64,000 bases of DNA, from NCBI GenBank assembly GCA_016928195.1, contig JAFGLF010000044.1:62001-126000 (forward strand), in the 5' to 3' direction. How positions within the stretch are numbered: position 1 is the first letter of the stretch; each line of letters begins with the position of its first letter. The notes beneath the pieces were generated by a model. It ran no database searches and was not told the origin of the DNA. It saw only the letters and a list, made by a program, of their open reading frames with translations. Made by a program: the position numbers and the translations under genes. This document shows, piece after piece, positions 24,427 through 32,543 of the stretch. This DNA comes from Elusimicrobiota bacterium (GTDB lineage Bacteria; Elusimicrobiota; UBA8919).

Positions 24427-25785
24427 ATGAAAACAAACACTGTAATAATAGGCGGCGGTATAACGGGTTTATCTGCTGCATACCATCTCAAAAACAAAGA
24501 TTTTTTACTACTGGAAAAAGAAAACTCTGTCGGCGGAATATGCGGGTCGGTAAAAACCAACAACGGATTTACCTATGATTACACCGGACATCTCCTTCAT
24601 ATAAAAAACAAGTATGCAGAAACCTTCATAAAAAAACTGCTTAAAAACAACCTTGTTCTAAAAACCAGAAACTCCTGGATTTATTCAAACGGAGTTTTTA
24701 CCCGTTATCCTTTTCAGGTAAACATGTTCGGATTACCCGAAAAAATAATAATGGAATGTATCGAAGGCCTTATAAAAGCAAAATTACAAATGACTCGCCT
24801 CGTCTCCGACGAGTCGGAGCGGGCGAATCACTCGCCCCGCTTCGCGGGCGAAGCGGGCAAATTACGGACTACAAACTTCTATGATTTTTGTTTACGCACC
24901 TTTGGTGAGGGGATTTCAAAATATTTTATGCTTCCGTACAACGAAAAACTCTGGAGAACAGACCTGAATAAACTTACAACCGACTGGATGGGAAATTACA
25001 TACCGCGTCCGAGCTTACAGGAGGCAATAACCGGTGCTTTTACCGATAATAAAAGAAAAATAGGTTACAACGCCAGTTTTTATTATCCTAAAAACGGCGG
25101 AATACAGGCATTGATAGATGCAATTAAAAAACACATACCTGATACAAAAATAAAAACCAATATTGAAATATTATCAATAAACACCGGAACACGTATAATA
25201 AAAACAAATGCGGGCGATATTCAATATAATAAACTTATTTCGACCATACCGCTTCCTGAATTAATAAAACTTATAAAAAATCCTCCGGTTGAAATTGCCA
25301 GAGAAGCGAATGCATTGAAATGGACATCTGTACTTAATATAAATATCGGTATAAACAGAAAAAACCTTTCGGATAGACACTGGATATATTTTCCTGAAAA
25401 AGGTTTTATATTTTACAGAGCAGGTTTTTACAATAACTTCTCCAAAACACTCTGTCCAAAGGGAACATCTTCGTTGTATATAGAAGTTTCATATCTACCG
25501 GGTTCCAAAACCGTCAAAAACCGGAAAATACTGCAAAAAATTTTATCAAATCTAAAAACGGCAAAAATATTAAAATCGACGGATAAGATAGTTTCGGAAT
25601 GTACCCTTGATATTCCTTATGCATATGTAATATATGACAAAAAAAGAAATACTGCCTTAAAAACAATACAAAAATATTTAACAAAACATTCTATTATTTC
25701 CATCGGCAGATACGGGGGATGGAAATACTCAACAATGGAAGACGCGATTTTAGACGGCAGGGAAGCTGTAAAATGGATAAAATAA
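24427..25785 (+). CDS. FAD-dependent amine-oxidase-like / protoporphyrinogen-oxidase-like protein
   Basis: The 452-residue protein has the dinucleotide-binding motif IIGGGITGLSAAYHL at residues 7-21, LLLEKENSVGGICGS and the C-terminal IGRYGGWKYSTMEDAILDGREA, the usual arrangement of FAD-binding protoporphyrinogen oxidase or UDP-galactopyranose-mutase-like enzymes in polysaccharide loci. YTGHLLHIKN and the substrate cap suit a sugar-nucleotide or carotenoid-like substrate, which I cannot identify. Residues about 122-146 (TRLVSDESERANHSPRFAGEAG) are not family sequence: they are coded by a two-hairpin repeat in frame. It overlaps the next gene by 13 bases. Confidence 0.8.
   Translation: MKTNTVIIGGGITGLSAAYHLKNKDFLLLEKENSVGGICGSVKTNNGFTYDYTGHLLHIKNKYAETFIKKLLKNNLVLKTRNSWIYSNGVFTRYPFQVNMFGLPEKIIMECIEGLIKAKLQMTRLVSDESERANHSPRFAGEAGKLRTTNFYDFCLRTFGEGISKYFMLPYNEKLWRTDLNKLTTDWMGNYIPRPSLQEAITGAFTDNKRKIGYNASFYYPKNGGIQALIDAIKKHIPDTKIKTNIEILSINTGTRIIKTNAGDIQYNKLISTIPLPELIKLIKNPPVEIAREANALKWTSVLNINIGINRKNLSDRHWIYFPEKGFIFYRAGFYNNFSKTLCPKGTSSLYIEVSYLPGSKTVKNRKILQKILSNLKTAKILKSTDKIVSECTLDIPYAYVIYDKKRNTALKTIQKYLTKHSIISIGRYGGWKYSTMEDAILDGREAVKWIK
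24789..24862 (+). repeat. two-hairpin repeat inserted in frame in the FAD oxidoreductase
   Basis: CTCCGAC-GA-GTCGGAG and CCCGCTTCGC-GG-GCGAAGCGGG stand next to each other in a GC-rich island within an AT-rich gene. Related words GCTCCGACTCGTCG and GACGAGGCGAG are in the intergenic repeat at 40700-40745. It leaves the reading frame open and adds about 25 residues. Confidence 0.85.
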
Positions 25786-26945
25786 AAGTCATTCATATCA
25801 TTACTCTGCTTGAGCTGGGGGGTGCACAGCAAAACACTCTTTATACCTGCGAACATCTCAATAAAAACAATTTTGAAGCAATTTTAATATGCGGAAAAGG
25901 GGGAATACTTGACAAGAAAACTAAAAATATAAAAACTTATTTTATACCCGAACTTATACGAAAGATATCCCCTTTATATGATTTAATTGCTTTGATAAAA
26001 ATTTACAAAATTTTAAAAAAAGAAAAACCGGATATTATACATACACACTCATCAAAAGCCGGCATTCTGGGACGCTGGGCAGCATATATATACAACAAAT
26101 TCGAAATCCGATCCGCCAGCTGGCGGACCAAATCCCAAATTAGGATTAAGGTCATTCATACTTTTCATGGGTTTGCTTTTCATGATTATCAAAACTGGCT
26201 AATAAGAAAATTTTATATCCTTCTTGAGCGCTGGACTGCAAAAATCAGCGATAGCCTGATTGCCGTATCCCGTGAAAATATTTCCAAGGGATTAAAAAAT
26301 AAAATCGGAACTAAAGAAAAATATACCCTTATACGAAGCGGGATAAAACTGCAGGATTATACTATTGAAACTGATATCAAACAAAAAAAACGCCAGTTTG
26401 GAATAAATGATGAAAATGTGGTCGGAATGGTTGCCTGTTTCAAACCGCAGAAAGCTCCTCTCGATTTTATAAAAACGGCTGAACTGGTGTGCAGGGAACT
26501 TCCTGATACGAAATTTATGCTTATTGGAGACGGGATCTTAAAAAAACAAATTAACGGATCAATCAAAAAACTGTCTCTGGAAAAAAACTTTATTCTTACG
26601 GGATGGCGTCAGGACGTAAATGAAATAATAAAAATTTTCGATATTTTTGTTTTGACATCGCTCTGGGAAGGGCTTCCCAGGGTAATAATTGAAGCAATGG
26701 CAACCGGTATCCCTGTCGTAGCGACATATGTGGACGGCACAAGGGAGGTTGTCAGGGAGGGTCTTACGGGATTTATCGTAAAACCCCATGAAACGGAGAA
26801 AATGGCGGAAAGAATTCTCAGGTTGTTAAAAAATTCCGAACTGCGTCAAAATTTTTCAAGAGAAGCAAGAAAACTAACCGCCGAATTCGACATCGACCTT
26901 ATGGTTGCTCAGCAGGAAAAATTATATTTACCCCGCCCCTTTTAA
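25773..26945 (+). CDS. family 4 glycosyltransferase
   Basis: The start at ATG 25773 lies 13 bases inside the previous gene; a longer frame exists but its extra residues look like shadow translation. The 390-residue GT-B protein shows ITLLELGGAQQNTLYTCEHL, HTHSSKAGILGRWAA, a donor domain opened by VVGMVACFKPQKAP and TSLWEGLPRVIIEAMATGIPVVATYVDGTREVV with the EX7E motif. This is close to capsular or pseudaminic-type GT4 enzymes. Residues about 109-125 (KFEIRSASWRTKSQIRI) are coded by a repeat. The last residues PRPF and stop lie in a GC-rich inverted repeat arm. Confidence 0.87.
   Translation: MDKIKVIHIITLLELGGAQQNTLYTCEHLNKNNFEAILICGKGGILDKKTKNIKTYFIPELIRKISPLYDLIALIKIYKILKKEKPDIIHTHSSKAGILGRWAAYIYNKFEIRSASWRTKSQIRIKVIHTFHGFAFHDYQNWLIRKFYILLERWTAKISDSLIAVSRENISKGLKNKIGTKEKYTLIRSGIKLQDYTIETDIKQKKRQFGINDENVVGMVACFKPQKAPLDFIKTAELVCRELPDTKFMLIGDGILKKQINGSIKKLSLEKNFILTGWRQDVNEIIKIFDIFVLTSLWEGLPRVIIEAMATGIPVVATYVDGTREVVREGLTGFIVKPHETEKMAERILRLLKNSELRQNFSREARKLTAEFDIDLMVAQQEKLYLPRPF
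26098..26146 (+). repeat. composite repeat in frame in a GT4 gene
   Basis: AAATTCGAAATCCGA, then TCCGCCAGCTGGCGGA (26112-26127), then CAAATCCCAAATTAGGATT. The palindrome seems to sit inside a TTCGAAATCC / AAATCCCAAATT element. It translates as KFEIRSASWRTKSQIRIK between IYN and VIHTFHGFAFHDY, where family members go directly from helix to strand. Confidence 0.8.
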
Positions 26946-27025
26946 TACGGTATTCTAATAATTTTTGTTTTTATATCAAATATCATCTAAATATATTTTA
27001 TAGTATACACTAAAAAGGGGCGGGG
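26931..27025. repeat. 13-bp inverted repeat with AT-rich centre
   Basis: CCCCGCCCCTTTT at 26931-26943 pairs perfectly with AAAAGGGGCGGGG at 27013-27025; the 69 nt between are very AT-rich. The left arm includes the last codons of the GT4 gene. It closes the polysaccharide locus and may act as a boundary or weak terminator, or be a miniature mobile element. Confidence 0.75.
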
Positions 27026-27045
27026 TTTATCCTTAGAGATTTTTC

Positions 27046-27074
27046 TTGATTATAAACCTATAATTTGCTATAAT
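27046..27074 (+). promoter_or_regulatory. sigma-70-type promoter for ndk
   Basis: TTGATT (27046-27051) and TATAAT (27069-27074) are 17 bp apart, giving a start near 27081 and a leader of about 58 nt with AAAGGAG before ATG 27139. It follows the end of the polysaccharide locus and marks a new transcription unit. Confidence 0.7.
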
Positions 27075-27138
27075 ATAACGTTTATTAATAAACCATAAAC
27101 TAATATTATAATCCATGTAAAGGAGCTTATCGGTATCT

Positions 27139-27585
27139 ATGGAACGAACACTTATCATTATTAAACCGGACGGGGTATGTAAAAGATTAATTGGAAAAAT
27201 TCTCGATAGATTTGAAACTTCCGGATTCAAGATTGCCGGATTGAAAATGATAAAACTTACAAAAAAAATTTATGAAGATTTTTATTCAATCCATAAAGGA
27301 AAATTCTTTTTTGAACCATACAGGGAGTTTATGACATCAGCACCTATTGTTCTTTGTGTACTGGAAGGACAAAATGTAATAAACAAAGTCAGAACTATTA
27401 TCGGCAATACCGATTCAAAAAAAGCAGAAAAGGGTACTATTAGAAATTTGTACGGTCTGAACGACAGAAGAAATATTATTCATGCTTCAGATTCGCCCAA
27501 AACAGCTGAATTTGAAATAGGCTACTTTTTTGATAATAACAAGCTTTACAGCTTCAATGATGACGACTGGATGGAAAAGAAATAG
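27139..27585 (+). CDS. ndk: nucleoside diphosphate kinase
   Basis: It equalises nucleoside triphosphate pools by phosphate transfer from ATP through a phosphohistidine. The 148-residue protein shows ERTLIIIKPDGVCKRLIGKI, the typical RNLYG and NIIHASDSPKTAEFEIGYFF with active-site H115. The length is the usual 130-150. It has its own promoter at 27046. Confidence 0.95.
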   Translation: MERTLIIIKPDGVCKRLIGKILDRFETSGFKIAGLKMIKLTKKIYEDFYSIHKGKFFFEPYREFMTSAPIVLCVLEGQNVINKVRTIIGNTDSKKAEKGTIRNLYGLNDRRNIIHASDSPKTAEFEIGYFFDNNKLYSFNDDDWMEKK

Positions 27586-27696
27586 TACCTACCTTTTATT
27601 ATTACCAACTAATTAAGCCCGTCCGTTCAATATGGTCAATATTACGGGTTTGTTTCGTGTTTTGATAGTCATTCGCAGTAATCAGCGATTAAGAAT

Positions 27697-28911
27697 ATGA
27701 AAATATTAGTTATAAATAGCGGATCATCTTCGGTAAAATATGAATTATGCAATGTTGACGACGAAATATGTATTGCACAGGGTCAGATTGAAGCAATAGG
27801 TACCGCCGGAACAATTATTGAGCATAAACAGGGTACTAAAACTACAAAATCACCCATTGTCTCCAAGGATTATACCGATGCAATTAACGAAATTCTGAAG
27901 ATTCTTACCCTGCCCGAAAACAATTTAATAAGAAATAAAAATGAAATAAAAGCCGTTGGGCACAGATTTGTACACGGCGGTAATTACTTCGATGAACCAA
28001 TACTTGTGAATGAGGATACGAAAAAAAAACTGGAACAATGTTATGATTTTGCTCCTATTCATACACCTCATCATTTAAAAGGAATTCAGGCAATTGAAGC
28101 TATCCTGCCCGGTATACCGCAGGTTGTAGTATTCGATACGGCATTCCATAAGACGATTCCCGAATATGCCTATTTGTATGCTTTACCTTACAGATTTTAC
28201 CGGCAGCTATCAATAAGAAAATACGGGTTCCATGGCTTATCCCATCAGTATATAACAGAACGCCTTCCAAAAATCGTAAAAATCCCTGCCGGGAAATTAA
28301 AAATCATAAACTGCCATCTGGGAAGCGGGGCAAGTATAACGGCAATCCTGCACGGGAAATCTGTAGAGACTTCTATGGGATTTACTCCTCTTGAGGGGCT
28401 CATTATGGGAACGAGAAGCGGGGATATCGATCCGGCAATACCACTGCATCTTATGTCAAGAGAAAGCCTTAACCTGGGAGATGTAAAGGCGTTACTAAAC
28501 AAACAAAGCGGTCTCCTGGGAATATCAGGTATCAGCTCTGATATGAAAACAATTATAGAAAAAGCCGAAGAAGGGAATAAAAGAGCGATTCTTGCTATTG
28601 ATATGTTCTGTTACCGGATAAAAAAATATATATCATCTTATATAGGAGTTCTTAACGGATGTGATTATATAGTATTTACGGCTTCAATCGGTGAAAGATC
28701 CCCGCTTATACGCAAAAAAATCCTTACAGATATGGATTCTCTGGGTATCATAATTGACGATAAAAAAAATTCAGAATGTATACGCTGTGAAGCGGAAATT
28801 TCCGATAAAAAATCAAAAATAAAGGTTTTTGTAATCCCAACGAATGAAGCAATTGTAATAGCACGCCATACAAAAAAATTGCTTGAACGTATTTCTAAAA
28901 ATTCAATTTAA
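27697..28911 (+). CDS. ackA: acetate kinase
   Basis: It interconverts acetate plus ATP with acetyl phosphate plus ADP, usually for substrate-level phosphorylation in fermentation. The 404-residue protein has MKILVINSGSSSVKYEL (phosphate 1 motif, N7), VGHRFVHGG with the conserved arginine, HNPxN-like APIHTPHHLKGIQAI, KYGFHGLSHQYI and GFTPLEGLIMGTRSGDIDP. In most relatives the middle motif reads APLHNPAN; here it is APIHTPHH, a variant seen in some anaerobes. No phosphotransacetylase lies in the window. With the Fd-EtfA system it points to a fermentative metabolism. Confidence 0.95.
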   Translation: MKILVINSGSSSVKYELCNVDDEICIAQGQIEAIGTAGTIIEHKQGTKTTKSPIVSKDYTDAINEILKILTLPENNLIRNKNEIKAVGHRFVHGGNYFDEPILVNEDTKKKLEQCYDFAPIHTPHHLKGIQAIEAILPGIPQVVVFDTAFHKTIPEYAYLYALPYRFYRQLSIRKYGFHGLSHQYITERLPKIVKIPAGKLKIINCHLGSGASITAILHGKSVETSMGFTPLEGLIMGTRSGDIDPAIPLHLMSRESLNLGDVKALLNKQSGLLGISGISSDMKTIIEKAEEGNKRAILAIDMFCYRIKKYISSYIGVLNGCDYIVFTASIGERSPLIRKKILTDMDSLGIIIDDKKNSECIRCEAEISDKKSKIKVFVIPTNEAIVIARHTKKLLERISKNSI

Positions 28912-28929
28912 AGCCATTTTAAAACCGCT

Positions 28930-29062
28930 GAAAAAGTCTCTCATCGGTCACGCAGATTACGCAGAATTATCGCAGAGGTCGCAGGGTTTTTCTCTGTGTA
29001 ATCCGCGGTCCCCCGATGGACATCAGGGGATTCTGCGGTCTCTGCGGAAAATTACTGGTTTT
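28930..29062 (+). repeat. GATTAC-family repeat upstream of rpmF
   Basis: CACGCAGATTACGCAGAATTATCGCAGAGGTCGCAGGG on the left is followed by TCTGTGTAATCCGCGG and CCCCCGATGGACATCAGGGGA, then TTCTGCGGTCTCTGCGG. The two halves are complementary and the unit can fold as a hairpin between ackA and the next promoter. Confidence 0.8.
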
Positions 29063-29085
29063 TTCAGTAATATTCATTTTACCAC

Positions 29086-29113
29086 TTGACAATTGGGAAA
29101 AAATAAGTAAAAT
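29086..29113 (+). promoter_or_regulatory. sigma-70-type promoter for the rpmF-plsX-fab operon
   Basis: TTGACA (29086-29091) and TAAAAT (29108-29113) lie 16 bp apart, giving a leader of about 65 nt before rpmF. The position just after a repeat and before the fatty acid operon makes it the likely main promoter. Confidence 0.7.
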
Positions 29114-29138
29114 CTAGCAATTATGAATATTTTTTATA

Positions 29139-29176
29139 CCTGCCCGACTCCGATGAGTCATTCAGGCGGGAAGGAG
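29139..29176 (+). repeat. CCTGCCCG...CAGGCGGG hairpin carrying the rpmF ribosome site
   Basis: CCTG-ccc-GACTC-cgat-GAGTC-att-CAGG forms a stem-loop in the rpmF leader. Its right side runs directly into GGGAAGGAG (29168-29176), the Shine-Dalgarno sequence ten bases before ATG 29186. A sister copy CCTGCCCGACGTCTGTCAGGCGGG is at 58935-58957. Confidence 0.8.
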
Positions 29177-29185
29177 TAATATTTT

Positions 29186-29401
29186 ATGGCAAATCCTAAA
29201 AGAAGGCATTCAACCTCAAGGCAGAATAAAAGAAGAGCAAACTGGAAAATTTCAGCAGCTAATTTGAGCTTATGCCCACAGTGTAAATCGCCAAAGTTGC
29301 CTCATCACGTGTGTCCCAAATGCGGGTTTTATGCCAATGTTTCTGTAATAAAAATTAAAGAAAAGAAAACAGAAGAACAAAAAGGCAAACAGCCCAAATG
29401 A
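29186..29401 (+). CDS. rpmF: 50S ribosomal protein L32
   Basis: A 71-residue basic protein starts MANPKRRHSTSRQNKRRANWK as in all bacterial L32 proteins. CPQC and CPKC form the zinc-ribbon type ligands (a C+ form). The rpmF-plsX-fabH-fabD-fabG-acpP order is conserved across many bacteria and links ribosome output to lipid synthesis. The lysine-rich tail is slightly long. Confidence 0.96.
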   Translation: MANPKRRHSTSRQNKRRANWKISAANLSLCPQCKSPKLPHHVCPKCGFYANVSVIKIKEKKTEEQKGKQPK

Positions 29402-29493
29402 CCCCGCTACCCACCCATTATGATAATTAAAAATCTTACACAATCAGATTATTTAAATTATACCGGCCCCACAGGCCAAAGGCAGGTATCGTA

Positions 29494-30531
29494 GTGAAAA
29501 TAGTTGTGGATGCCATGGGCGGAGACAATGCTCCCTCTGCTATTATAGAAGGAACAATAGAAGCAGCAAAAAAATTTAAAGAAGAACTTATTCTTATAGG
29601 TAACGAATCAAAAATAAAAGAAGAATTAAACAAATATCATAAAATAAAGAATCTGCCGCTTCATATAGTTCATTCAGGCGAAGTTATCACTATGAACGAC
29701 TCGCCTGTAGATGCCTATAGAAAAAAACCGAATTCCTCTATAGTTAAAGGCATCAAACTTGTTGCAGATGGACAGGCGGACGGTTTTTTTTCGGCCGGAA
29801 ACTCGGGTGCCATAGGAACTGCGGCACATATAATGTTAAGGAGGATCAAAGGTGTCTTCAGACCTGCTCTTGCAACAGTATTCCCGACATTAAAAAATCC
29901 CTGTATATTAATTGACGTCGGAGCAAATGTTGATTCAAAACCTAGAAACCTTCTGCAATTTGCAGTAATGGGCAGTGTTTATTTTAAAAACCTTTTTAAA
30001 GGTGAAAACCCCCGTATAGCTCTTGTTTCTATAGGCGAAGAAATCTCTAAGGGGAATGAACTGACTCTAGCAGCAGGCAAACTTTTGAAAATGTCCGGAA
30101 TGAACTTCATAGGGAATATTGAAGGCAGGGATATACCAAAAGGTGATGCCGATGTAATAGTGTGTGACGGATTCACCGGTAATATTATACTTAAACTAAG
30201 CGAAGGAATTGCAGAGTTTCTTGTACGATTAATCAAAAATGAAATGAAAAAAAATCCTGTACGCATTATGACAGCAACACTTATACTGCGAAGTGTATTT
30301 AAACACATCAAAAAGAAAGTAGATCATAATGAATACGGCGGCGCCCCGCTTCTGGGAGTAAACGGAGTATGTATTATCGGACATGGTTCTTCTAACGCAA
30401 AGGCTGTAAAAAATGGTATACGCGTATGCATAGAATCAATAAAAAATAATACTACTAAAAACATAAAAAGTGAGATTGATAAAATAAGCCACCTGATAAA
30501 CAATGACGGAGGCAATCTAAATGGGAATTGA
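29494..30531 (+). CDS. plsX: phosphate acyltransferase PlsX
   Basis: It makes acyl phosphate from acyl-ACP as the first step of phosphatidic acid synthesis. The 345-residue protein begins at GTG 29494 with [19 protein letters not shown] and contains [46 protein letters not shown] and [22 protein letters not shown], all conserved. The ribosome site GGCAGGT is part of CCAAAGGCAGGT, a word also found before pgsA. It overlaps fabH by 11 bases. Confidence 0.96.
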   Translation: MKIVVDAMGGDNAPSAIIEGTIEAAKKFKEELILIGNESKIKEELNKYHKIKNLPLHIVHSGEVITMNDSPVDAYRKKPNSSIVKGIKLVADGQADGFFSAGNSGAIGTAAHIMLRRIKGVFRPALATVFPTLKNPCILIDVGANVDSKPRNLLQFAVMGSVYFKNLFKGENPRIALVSIGEEISKGNELTLAAGKLLKMSGMNFIGNIEGRDIPKGDADVIVCDGFTGNIILKLSEGIAEFLVRLIKNEMKKNPVRIMTATLILRSVFKHIKKKVDHNEYGGAPLLGVNGVCIIGHGSSNAKAVKNGIRVCIESIKNNTTKNIKSEIDKISHLINNDGGNLNGN

Positions 30532-31498
30532 AATAATTGGTATCGGTTCATATGTTCCGGAAAAAATTCTCACAAATGCAGAACTGGAGAAAATGGTCGA
30601 TACTAGCGACGAGTGGATAACCACAAGAACCGGTATAAAAGAAAGACGGATAGCAAAAGATACCGAATCAACATCGGATCTGGCGGTAAACGCATCAAAA
30701 AAAGCAATTAAAAAAGCAAATATCACTCCCGATGAAATAGACGCCATTATAGTCGGAACAATTACTCCGGATATGTCTTTTCCGTCAACCGCATGTTTTG
30801 TTCAAAAAGGAATCGGAGCCAAAAATGCAACCGCATTCGATATAAGCGCTGCTTGTTCGGGTTTTATTTATGGAGTGAGCATCGCCAGAGAATTTTTAAG
30901 GTCCGGAATCTTCAAAACTATTCTTGTTATAGGAGCAGAGACCTTATCAAAAATAACCGATTGGGAAGACAGAAACACATGCGTACTTTTCGGGGACGGG
31001 GCAGGTGCAGTAATTTTACGTAAAACGGATTCCCAGAGCGACATACTTTCTACATATCTTGGAACCGACGGGACCCTGGGTGATTTACTTTATATGCCGG
31101 GGGGAGGTTCGCGTAATCCTGCATCACAGAAAACCATAAAAGAACGTCTGCATTATGTAAGGATGGAGGGGAACAAGCTTTTCAAAATTGCCGTAAAGAA
31201 AATGACTACGGCGGCACAAAAGGCAATAGAAATTGCAGGTATCAAATGCGAAGATATAAAACTCATAATTCCCCATCAGGCAAACATAAGAATCGTTGAA
31301 GGTGTCGCAAATCAATTAAAACTCCCCAGTGAAAAGGTTTTCTTAAATATTCAAAAGTATGGCAATACCTCAGCCGCAACAACACCTATTGCACTTGACG
31401 AGGCAATATCCCAAGGAAAGCTGAAAAAGGGCGATATCGTAGTTCTAGTTGCATTTGGAGGCGGACTGACATGGGGTGCAACAGTAATTAGATTGTAA
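30521..31498 (+). CDS. fabH: 3-oxoacyl-ACP synthase III
   Basis: It starts fatty acid chains by condensing acetyl-CoA (or another short acyl-CoA) with malonyl-ACP. The 325-residue protein shows the catalytic triad C112 ([11 protein letters not shown]), H252 (PHQANIR) and N282 ([10 protein letters not shown]) at the standard positions, with [16 protein letters not shown] near the N-terminus. GGAGGC precedes ATG 30521 inside the plsX frame. Confidence 0.97.
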   Translation: MGIEIIGIGSYVPEKILTNAELEKMVDTSDEWITTRTGIKERRIAKDTESTSDLAVNASKKAIKKANITPDEIDAIIVGTITPDMSFPSTACFVQKGIGAKNATAFDISAACSGFIYGVSIAREFLRSGIFKTILVIGAETLSKITDWEDRNTCVLFGDGAGAVILRKTDSQSDILSTYLGTDGTLGDLLYMPGGGSRNPASQKTIKERLHYVRMEGNKLFKIAVKKMTTAAQKAIEIAGIKCEDIKLIIPHQANIRIVEGVANQLKLPSEKVFLNIQKYGNTSAATTPIALDEAISQGKLKKGDIVVLVAFGGGLTWGATVIRL

Positions 31499-31501
31499 CC
31501 T

Positions 31502-31523
31502 ACTATGACTTTAGAGTCATAGT
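31502..31523 (+). other. 9-bp perfect stem-loop between fabH and fabD
   Basis: ACTATGACT-TTAG-AGTCATAGT begins four bases after the fabH stop. It has no T run, so it is not a classical terminator; it may stabilise or process the operon transcript. The rest of the 88-nt gap shows no gene. Confidence 0.6.
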
Positions 31524-31586
31524 GGTTGAAACGCTTTTGATAACTATTAATATCTTGTTTTAGACTTTCGGGGATGAATATATATA

Positions 31587-32540
31587 ATGGCTAAGCTCGC
31601 AGCAGTTTTTCCGGGACAAGCATCACAATATGTCGGAATGGGAAAAGAATTTTACGACAAATATTCTTTTGTAAAAGACATATTCGGCAAAGCAAATGAA
31701 ATTCTGGGTTATGACATCAAAAAAATTATCTTTGAAGGCCCGTTGGACCTTCTGACTCAGACAAAATATACCCAACCCGCCGTTTTCATTACAAGTATTG
31801 CTTGTTTCAAAGTTTTCACATCTCTCTTCTCTCTCCGCCAGCCGGCGGACTCTTCTCTTATTTCTTTTGCTGCCGGTCACAGTCTTGGCGAATATTCTGC
31901 ACTTGTTTCCGCAGAGGTTTTAACACTTGAAGATGGTCTAAAACTGGTAAATAAGCGTGCAGAACTGCTGCAGGAATCATGTGAAAAAACAAAAGGAAGT
32001 ATGCTTGCGGTTCTAAATGCAGAAAAAAACGTAGTTGATGAGATATGCTCAGAATCCGGGAAGTCAGGTGTTTGTGAAGCTGTAAATTTTAATGCTCCCG
32101 GACAAATTATAATATCCGGGGAAACAGCAGCACTTAAAAAAGCAGCCGAACTGGCAAAATCAAAAAAAATTAAAACAATACCACTGACTGTTTCAGGTGC
32201 TTTTCATTCTTCTTTAATGAAAGATGCTGCCGTAAAAATGGCAGAAGAATTAAAAAAATATACTTTTAAAAATCCAAAGTTTCCGGTAATTACAAATTGT
32301 GATGCGGAAATTACAACCGATTCTTCCGTTTTTGCGGAAAAGCTTACCAAACAGATTGCATCACCGGTTTTATGGATTGATTCTATAAATAAAATCATAT
32401 CCCAAAACTGCAATACTTTTATCGAATTTGGTCCAAAAACCGTTGTTTCCGGTATGATTAAAAAAATATCAAAAACAGCAGAAACATTTAATGTAGAAAA
32501 TGAAACAACTTTAAATAATATAAAAATACCGGAGGCGTAA
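31587..32540 (+). CDS. fabD: malonyl-CoA:ACP transacylase
   Basis: It loads malonyl groups from CoA onto ACP for chain elongation. The 317-residue protein has VFPGQASQYVGMGKEFY, catalytic S99 in AGHSLGEYSAL and H207 in GAFHSSLM. Residues 78-92 (FSLRQPADSSL) form a loop before the catalytic strand that is longer than in most FabD proteins, and it is coded by the palindrome TCCGCCAGCCGGCGGA. The long gap before the gene is short on signals; translation may rely on GGGGATG. Confidence 0.95.
   Translation: MAKLAAVFPGQASQYVGMGKEFYDKYSFVKDIFGKANEILGYDIKKIIFEGPLDLLTQTKYTQPAVFITSIACFKVFTSLFSLRQPADSSLISFAAGHSLGEYSALVSAEVLTLEDGLKLVNKRAELLQESCEKTKGSMLAVLNAEKNVVDEICSESGKSGVCEAVNFNAPGQIIISGETAALKKAAELAKSKKIKTIPLTVSGAFHSSLMKDAAVKMAEELKKYTFKNPKFPVITNCDAEITTDSSVFAEKLTKQIASPVLWIDSINKIISQNCNTFIEFGPKTVVSGMIKKISKTAETFNVENETTLNNIKIPEA
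31834..31849 (+). repeat. TCCGCCAGCCGGCGGA palindrome in frame in fabD
   Basis: A 16-bp palindrome of the family found between genes at 23191 and inside etfA at 38617. It codes RQPAD and sits between CTCTCTTCTCTC and CTCTTCTCTT, a pyrimidine-rich context unlike the rest of fabD. Confidence 0.88.
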
Positions 32541-32543
32541 AAA

